From the NCBI RefSeq assembly GCF_001654965.1, contig NZ_LXEV01000017.1:40137-104136 (forward strand): DNA of 64,000 bases. The letters are read 5' to 3'. A model generated the notes under the pieces. That model was given only the letters and a program-made list of their open reading frames with translations. It was not told where the DNA came from and made no database searches. This document shows, piece after piece, positions 59,322 through 64,000 of the stretch. Position numbers and translations under genes: made by a program. Source of the DNA: Proteus hauseri ATCC 700826 (GTDB lineage Bacteria; Pseudomonadota; Gammaproteobacteria; Enterobacterales; Enterobacteriaceae). The first letter of the stretch is position 1. Every line of letters begins with the position of its first letter.

Positions 59322-60299
59322 ATGTCTCAACAAATACGACTTAATGCTACAGTCGCAGATTCACAGCTTGGTCAACGCTTAGATCAGGCTTTGGCGGAAT
59401 TGTTCCCTGATTATTCAAGATCTCGTATAAAAGAGTGGATCTTAGACAATAGAGTGCAGGTTAACGATAAAATCATCAATAAGCCAAAAGAAAAAATGCT
59501 TGGCGGTGAAAAAGTTGAAGTCGATGCCTTAATTGAAGAGGAAGCCCGCTGGGAGCCTCAGAATATTCCGTTAAATATCGTTTATGAAGATGACGATATT
59601 TTGGTTATCAATAAGCCAAGAGATCTTGTTGTTCACCCAGGAGCAGGTAATCCTGATGGTACAGTGCTAAATGCATTACTTTATCGCTACCCAGAGATTA
59701 TTAATGTTCCTCGTGCGGGTATTGTCCATCGTTTAGACAAAGATACAACAGGTTTAATGGTTGTTGCGAAAACAGTACCTGCTCAAACGCATTTAGTTGA
59801 AGCATTACAGCGTCGTGAAATTACTCGTGAATATGAAGCTGTTGCAACAGGAAGAATGACAGCGGGTGGATTAGTTAATGAGCCAATTTCGCGTCATCCA
59901 ACTAAACGCACACATATGGCGGTTCATCCAATGGGTAAACCTGCGATAACACATTATCGCGTTATGGAGCATTTTCGTGCTTCTACCCGTTTGCGTTTGC
60001 GTTTAGAAACTGGCCGTACTCACCAAATTCGTGTGCATATGGCTCATATTCATCATGCATTAATTGGTGATCAGCTATATGGTGGTAGACCTCGCCCACT
60101 GAAAGGGGCGTCAGAAGAGTTTCGTGAAACCTTACGTCTATTTGATAGACAAGCTTTACATGCAACGATGCTACGTCTTTATCACCCTATTTCAGGTATT
60201 GAGATGGAATGGCATGCGCCATTGCCTGATGATATGGTTAATCTGATAAATGTATTGAAAGACGATGCTGAGCAATTTAAAGATGAAATGGATTGGTAA
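59322..60299 (+). CDS. rluD: 23S rRNA pseudouridine synthase RluD
   Basis: A 325-residue enzyme (E. coli 326) that makes pseudouridines 1911, 1915 and 1917 in helix 69 of 23S rRNA. An S4 domain (about 18-75; QRLDQALAELFPDYSRSRIKEWI) precedes the catalytic domain with Asp139 in HRLDKDTTG. ATG 59322 (MSQQIRLNATV) aligns with E. coli; the frame is open back to 59271. The stop abuts the ATG of pgeF. Confidence 0.96.
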   Translation: MSQQIRLNATVADSQLGQRLDQALAELFPDYSRSRIKEWILDNRVQVNDKIINKPKEKMLGGEKVEVDALIEEEARWEPQNIPLNIVYEDDDILVINKPRDLVVHPGAGNPDGTVLNALLYRYPEIINVPRAGIVHRLDKDTTGLMVVAKTVPAQTHLVEALQRREITREYEAVATGRMTAGGLVNEPISRHPTKRTHMAVHPMGKPAITHYRVMEHFRASTRLRLRLETGRTHQIRVHMAHIHHALIGDQLYGGRPRPLKGASEEFRETLRLFDRQALHATMLRLYHPISGIEMEWHAPLPDDMVNLINVLKDDAEQFKDEMDW

Positions 60300-61031
60300 A
60301 TGACTTCATTAATTTTTCCTGATTGGCCACAGCCTGACAATGTCGGTGCATGTAGTACCTTGAGAGACGGCGGGATTAGTTTGCCGCCTTATAATAGTCT
60401 CAATCTTGGCACTCATGTAGGGGATAACATTCAATCTGTCGAGCAAAATAGACGATTGCTTTGTGAAGACGCTCAGCTCCCTGAAATGCCTTTATGGCTT
60501 CAGCAGGTACATGGCACTCATGTTGTAACATTGAGTTCACAGGAAAATAAGGAAGTTGAAGGTGATGCCCTTTATACCTCCACAGAAAAGAAAGTCTGCG
60601 CCATTATGACCGCTGACTGTCTACCTGTACTTTTTACGACAATAGATGGAAGTGAGATAGGTGCCGCTCATGGTGGGTGGCGAGGGCTTTGCCAAGGCGT
60701 TTTACAAAATACATTATCCCAATTTAAAGCACCTAAGCATCAAATAATGGCATGGTTAGGTCCAGCTATTGGACCAACGGCTTTTGAGGTTGGTGTAGAG
60801 GTTCGCCAAGCTTTTCTTGAACAAAATCGTTTATTTGAATCTGCATTTATTTCCCACAATGGTAAATATTTAGCTAATATCTATATGTTAGCGAGAATAA
60901 TTTTACGGGAAAATGGAATTACTCAGATTTATGGTGGTGATTTTTGTACTGTTACGGATGAGTCGCGTTTTTTCTCTTATAGACGAGAACAGACTACAGG
61001 ACGTATGGCATCATTAATCTGGATTAAATAA
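60300..61031 (+). CDS. pgeF: Peptidoglycan editing factor PgeF (YfiH)
   Basis: A 243-residue protein of the YfiH/laccase-domain family, E. coli length. In E. coli it removes wrong L-Ser from UDP-MurNAc precursors; related enzymes act as purine nucleoside phosphorylase/adenosine deaminase. The metal ligands His71 (QQVHGTH), Cys107 (TADCLPV) and His124 (AAHGGWRGL) are present. Its ATG directly follows the rluD stop, so the two are coupled. Confidence 0.93.
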   Translation: MTSLIFPDWPQPDNVGACSTLRDGGISLPPYNSLNLGTHVGDNIQSVEQNRRLLCEDAQLPEMPLWLQQVHGTHVVTLSSQENKEVEGDALYTSTEKKVCAIMTADCLPVLFTTIDGSEIGAAHGGWRGLCQGVLQNTLSQFKAPKHQIMAWLGPAIGPTAFEVGVEVRQAFLEQNRLFESAFISHNGKYLANIYMLARIILRENGITQIYGGDFCTVTDESRFFSYRREQTTGRMASLIWIK

Positions 61032-61079
61032 ACTCCCCCAACGTTTTTCCCGCTTATCTTAAATATTGATAAATATTTT

Positions 61080-61104
61080 AGCTCAAAAATTTCTATTTTG
61101 AGCT
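61080..61104. other. Hairpin touching the clpB heat-shock promoter
   Basis: AGCTCAAAA (61080-61088) pairs with TTTTGAGCT (61096-61104). The right arm enters the -35 of the clpB sigma-32 promoter by two bases. It may end pgeF transcripts, but no T-run follows. Confidence 0.5.
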
Positions 61105-61130
61105 TGAATATTGTCAATATGACCTCATCT
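61103..61130 (+). promoter_or_regulatory. Sigma-32 promoter of clpB
   Basis: CTTGAAT, 13-bp spacer, CCTCATCT: close to the heat-shock consensus CTTGAAA-N13-15-CCCCATNT, one mismatch in each element. It lies 46 bp upstream of the clpB start. Confidence 0.88.
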
Positions 61131-61175
61131 ATTCTCCAGCGACAAATTTTAATTTGAATTTTACTTGGAGGTGTT

Positions 61176-63749
61176 ATGCGTCTGGATAAATTAACCAATA
61201 AATTCCAGCAAGCTCTCGCAGACGCCCAGTCATTGGCACTTGGGAACGATAATCAATTTATAGAACCCATACATTTACTGAGTGCGTTATTTAATCAACA
61301 AGGTGGATCAATTCGCCCATTATTAACATCAGCAGGTGTTAATGCATCACAATTTAGTGAACGAGTTAATGAAGCCCTAACACGATTACCTAAAGTCGAA
61401 GGCGCTGGTGGCGAGGTTCATCCCTCAAATGATTTAATTAAGCATCTTAACTTGTGCGATAAATTGGCACAGAAAAAAGGTGATGAATTTATTTCGTCAG
61501 AGCTCTTTCTTTTGGCTGCGATAGAAATTGGTGGTCAAGTTGCTGACATGCTAAAAGCAGCAGGAACAAACAAAGCAAGCCTTGAGATAGCCATTGAAAA
61601 AATACGTGGTGGAGAAACAGTGAAAGATCAAAATGCAGAAGACCAACGTCAGGCATTGAAAAAATATACTGTGGATTTAACAGAAAGAGCAGAACAAGGC
61701 AAGCTCGATCCTGTGATTGGTCGTGATGAAGAAATAAGAAGAACCATTCAGGTTTTACAACGCCGTACTAAAAACAACCCTGTGCTTATTGGTGAGCCAG
61801 GTGTCGGTAAAACCGCTATTGTTGAAGGTTTAGCTCAACGAATTGTCAATGGCGAAGTACCAGAGGGTTTAAAAAATAAACGTGTACTTTCATTGGATAT
61901 GGGCTCGTTATTAGCGGGTGCAAAATATCGTGGTGAATTTGAAGAACGTTTAAAAGCAGTCTTAAACGATTTATCTAAACAGGAAGGCAGCGTTATTCTG
62001 TTTATTGATGAGTTGCACACTATGGTGGGTGCGGGTAAAGCCGAAGGTGCTATGGATGCAGGTAATATGTTGAAACCTGCATTAGCTCGAGGTGAATTAC
62101 ATTGCGTGGGTGCAACAACTCTTGATGAGTATCGTCAATATATAGAAAAAGATGCAGCATTAGAGCGTCGTTTCCAAAAAGTATATGTTGCCGAACCAAC
62201 AGTAGAAGACACAATTGCTATTTTACGTGGCCTGAAAGAGCGTTATGAATTACATCATCACGTACAAATTACAGATCCAGCAATTGTTGCGGCTGCAACG
62301 TTATCACATCGCTATATTTCTGACCGTATGTTGCCAGATAAAGCGATAGACTTAATTGATGAGGCGGGTGCAAGTCTGCGTATGCAAATGGATTCAAAAC
62401 CAGAGGCATTAGATAGACTTGATCGACGCATAATTCAGCTGAAACTTGAACAGCAAGCACTGCAAAAAGAGTCTGATGACGCAAGTAAAAAGCGTTTAGA
62501 AATGCTTAATGAAGAATTGGCTGAAAAAGAGAAAGAGTATTCTGCATTAGATGAAGAGTGGAAAGCTGAAAAAGCAGAGCTTACTGGCACTCAACATATT
62601 AAATCAGAATTAGAGCAGGCTCGTATCTCATTGGAACAGGCGCGGCGTAGTGGTGATTTGGCAAAAATGTCAGAGATCCAATATGGTCAAATTCCTGTAC
62701 TAGAAAAACAGCTTGCAGAAGCCAACAAAGCTGAAGACAAGCATATGAAACTGTTACGCAATAAAGTAACAGATGCAGAAATTGCAGAGATTTTAGCACG
62801 TTGGACAGGTATTCCTGTTTCTCGAATGTTAGAAGGTGAGCGCGATAAGTTATTGCGTATGGAACAAGAACTACATAGACGCGTTATTGGACAATCGGAA
62901 GCTGTAGAGGCGGTATCTAATGCGATTCGTCGTAGCCGTGCTGGGTTATCTGATCCAAATCGTCCTATTGGTTCCTTCTTATTCTTAGGGCCAACAGGTG
63001 TTGGTAAAACCGAGCTATGTAAAGCGTTAGCAAACTTTTTATTTGATAGCGATGATGCAATGGTACGTATCGACATGTCCGAGTTTATGGAAAAACACTC
63101 AGTGTCTCGTTTAGTGGGTGCACCTCCAGGATATGTAGGCTATGAAGAAGGGGGATATCTAACAGAAGCTGTTCGTCGACGCCCTTATTCAGTCATCTTA
63201 TTAGATGAGGTTGAGAAAGCGCACCCTGATGTATTCAATATCTTATTACAAGTATTGGATGATGGTCGTTTAACTGATGGACAAGGCAGAACTGTTGATT
63301 TTCGTAATACGGTTGTGATTATGACATCCAACTTAGGTTCTGATTTAATTCAGGAACAATTTGGTACGCTTAATTATCCTGAGATGAAAGGAATGGTCAT
63401 GGATGTTGTTGGCCATCATTTTAGACCTGAATTTATTAACCGTATTGATGAAGTCGTGGTATTCCATCCATTAGGAAAAGAGAATATTGCCGCTATTGCT
63501 CAGATACAGTTGCGTCGTTTATATCAGCGTTTAGAAGAACGTGGATATCATGTCACTATTACTGGTGCTGCGTTAGAAAAACTGAGTGAAGTTGGATTCG
63601 ATCCAATCTATGGTGCGCGTCCATTAAAACGTGCTATTCAGCAAGAAGTGGAAAATCCATTAGCGCAGGATATTTTGTCAGGCAAATTATTACCAGGTAA
63701 AGAAGTTATCTTAGATTTGGATAATGATAAGATAATTGCTAAACAGTAA
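61176..63749 (+). CDS. clpB: Disaggregating chaperone ClpB
   Basis: An 857-residue AAA+ protein, the E. coli length, that pulls proteins out of aggregates with DnaK. It has an N domain (1-145), NBD1 with GEPGVGKTA at 206-214, a coiled-coil M domain (about 410-530, [20 protein letters not shown] onward), and NBD2 with GPTGVGKTE at 605. Pore loops [12 protein letters not shown] and GYVGYEEGG are present. GGAGG precedes the start and a sigma-32 promoter drives it. Confidence 0.98.
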   Translation: MRLDKLTNKFQQALADAQSLALGNDNQFIEPIHLLSALFNQQGGSIRPLLTSAGVNASQFSERVNEALTRLPKVEGAGGEVHPSNDLIKHLNLCDKLAQKKGDEFISSELFLLAAIEIGGQVADMLKAAGTNKASLEIAIEKIRGGETVKDQNAEDQRQALKKYTVDLTERAEQGKLDPVIGRDEEIRRTIQVLQRRTKNNPVLIGEPGVGKTAIVEGLAQRIVNGEVPEGLKNKRVLSLDMGSLLAGAKYRGEFEERLKAVLNDLSKQEGSVILFIDELHTMVGAGKAEGAMDAGNMLKPALARGELHCVGATTLDEYRQYIEKDAALERRFQKVYVAEPTVEDTIAILRGLKERYELHHHVQITDPAIVAAATLSHRYISDRMLPDKAIDLIDEAGASLRMQMDSKPEALDRLDRRIIQLKLEQQALQKESDDASKKRLEMLNEELAEKEKEYSALDEEWKAEKAELTGTQHIKSELEQARISLEQARRSGDLAKMSEIQYGQIPVLEKQLAEANKAEDKHMKLLRNKVTDAEIAEILARWTGIPVSRMLEGERDKLLRMEQELHRRVIGQSEAVEAVSNAIRRSRAGLSDPNRPIGSFLFLGPTGVGKTELCKALANFLFDSDDAMVRIDMSEFMEKHSVSRLVGAPPGYVGYEEGGYLTEAVRRRPYSVILLDEVEKAHPDVFNILLQVLDDGRLTDGQGRTVDFRNTVVIMTSNLGSDLIQEQFGTLNYPEMKGMVMDVVGHHFRPEFINRIDEVVVFHPLGKENIAAIAQIQLRRLYQRLEERGYHVTITGAALEKLSEVGFDPIYGARPLKRAIQQEVENPLAQDILSGKLLPGKEVILDLDNDKIIAKQ

Positions 63750-63800
63750 TTGAAATTCTCTTTCTATTACTAAATAGAGTAAAAGTGACAACATAAAGTA

Positions 63801-63830
63801 AAAAGAGGCTTATATAAGCCTCTTTTTTTA
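63801..63830 (+). terminator. Terminator of clpB
   Basis: AAAAGAGGCTTAT/ATAAGCCTCTTTT is a perfect 26-bp palindrome followed by T-rich DNA, 51 bp past the clpB stop. Confidence 0.9.
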
Positions 63831-63940
63831 TATTTATAAATCTATTGAGGATATTTTAAATGAAAGCAAAAAGAATATTGATAGGGTTGAAGGTTTTCTA
63901 ATCAAAAAATGTCTGTTACATATACTAAAACACGGCCTTT

Positions 63941-63955
63941 GATTATAAATTATCC
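63941..63955. promoter_or_regulatory. Possible Fis site upstream of the edge promoter
   Basis: GATTATAAATTATCC has the G, C and central A/T of a Fis site and lies about 30 bp upstream of the putative rrn -35. The Fis consensus is loose, so this is tentative. Confidence 0.35.
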
Positions 63956-63964
63956 ACTTGGTGA

Positions 63965-63988
63965 GTTTTTTTAAAATAATACTTGTCA
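63965..63988 (+). promoter_or_regulatory. Likely rRNA operon P1 promoter at the window edge (UP element and -35)
   Basis: An A/T tract, GTTTTTTTAAAATAATAC, runs directly into TTGTCAGG (TTGTCA at 63983-63988). The E. coli rrnB P1 -35 is TTGTCAGG preceded by an A/T-rich UP element. In E. coli rrnG lies right after clpB on the same strand, so an rRNA operon probably begins beyond the edge. The -10 would fall just outside. Confidence 0.6.
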
Positions 63989-64000
63989 GGTTCAGAAAAC

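Noticed and set aside
63860..63901. 13-codon frame with GAGG upstream, after clpB
   Set aside because: A plausible ribosome site but too short, with no repeated codon or attenuator to suggest a leader peptide.

Overview
The window is a 64-kb stretch of AT-rich gammaproteobacterial chromosome. Gene order follows the Escherichia coli core backbone closely, but E. coli lacks the Na+-translocating NADH:quinone reductase (nqr) found here. Base composition, protein identity (RecA, LuxS, RluD and Ffh read as close enterobacterial orthologs) and the nqr cluster point to the Morganellaceae, most likely Proteus. I cannot fix the species from the sequence alone. No prophage, insertion sequence, integron, CRISPR array or toxin-antitoxin module was found. 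This is essentially core genome with a few lineage-specific insertions.

Layout. 0-4 kb: yggR (PilT-like ATPase), convergent with the rsmE-gshB-yqgE-ruvX operon. 4-7.4 kb: accessory patch with a short prepilin peptidase, an operon of a metallo-beta-lactamase-fold protein and a DsbA-family protein, and a divergent LysR regulator. 7.3-9.6 kb: lysR/lysA. 9.7-14.6 kb: fadE, gmhA, yafJ, dpaA. 15-22.2 kb: nqrABCDEF-apbE-nqrM, a full Na+-pump operon with its flavin transferase and iron-site maturation factor. 22.3-31.3 kb: a degenerate glycerophosphodiesterase-like gene, then dinB, pepD, gpt, frsA, crl, proBA. 31.4-35.4 kb: aroL and the lysophospholipid salvage pair aas-lplT. 35.4-44.5 kb: pncC, recA, alaS, csrA, a tRNA-Ser plus four identical tRNA-Arg genes, gshA, the small RNA micA (opposite strand) and luxS. 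44.6-51.4 kb: an unrecognised gene, yfjD, ypjD, ffh, rpsP-rimM-trmD-rplS. 51.4-57.7 kb: aroF-tyrA, an inserted dcuB, and pheL-pheA. 57.8-64 kb: raiA, bamD, rluD-pgeF, clpB, and at the right edge what looks like the start of an rRNA operon promoter.

Regulatory sites that can be read directly tie genes to known circuits. There are LexA boxes at dinB and recA (SOS), TyrR boxes at aroL and aroF (aromatic amino acids), and a FadR operator at fadE. There is also a Phe-rich leader peptide with attenuator at pheA, a sigma-E promoter at micA, a sigma-32 promoter at clpB, and a stringent-type promoter at the tRNA cluster.

I see no convincing wholly new system. The best leads are the LysR/MBL/DsbA module, whose divergent promoter carries a 14-bp direct repeat and whose MBL protein lacks most metal ligands; the degenerate GDPD-like secreted protein; the structured leader of the nqr operon; the missing recX with about 900 bp of AT-rich DNA in its place; an intrinsic terminator inside the tRNA cluster; a perfect 7 x 7-bp tandem repeat between rplS and aroF; and the unknown gene next to luxS.
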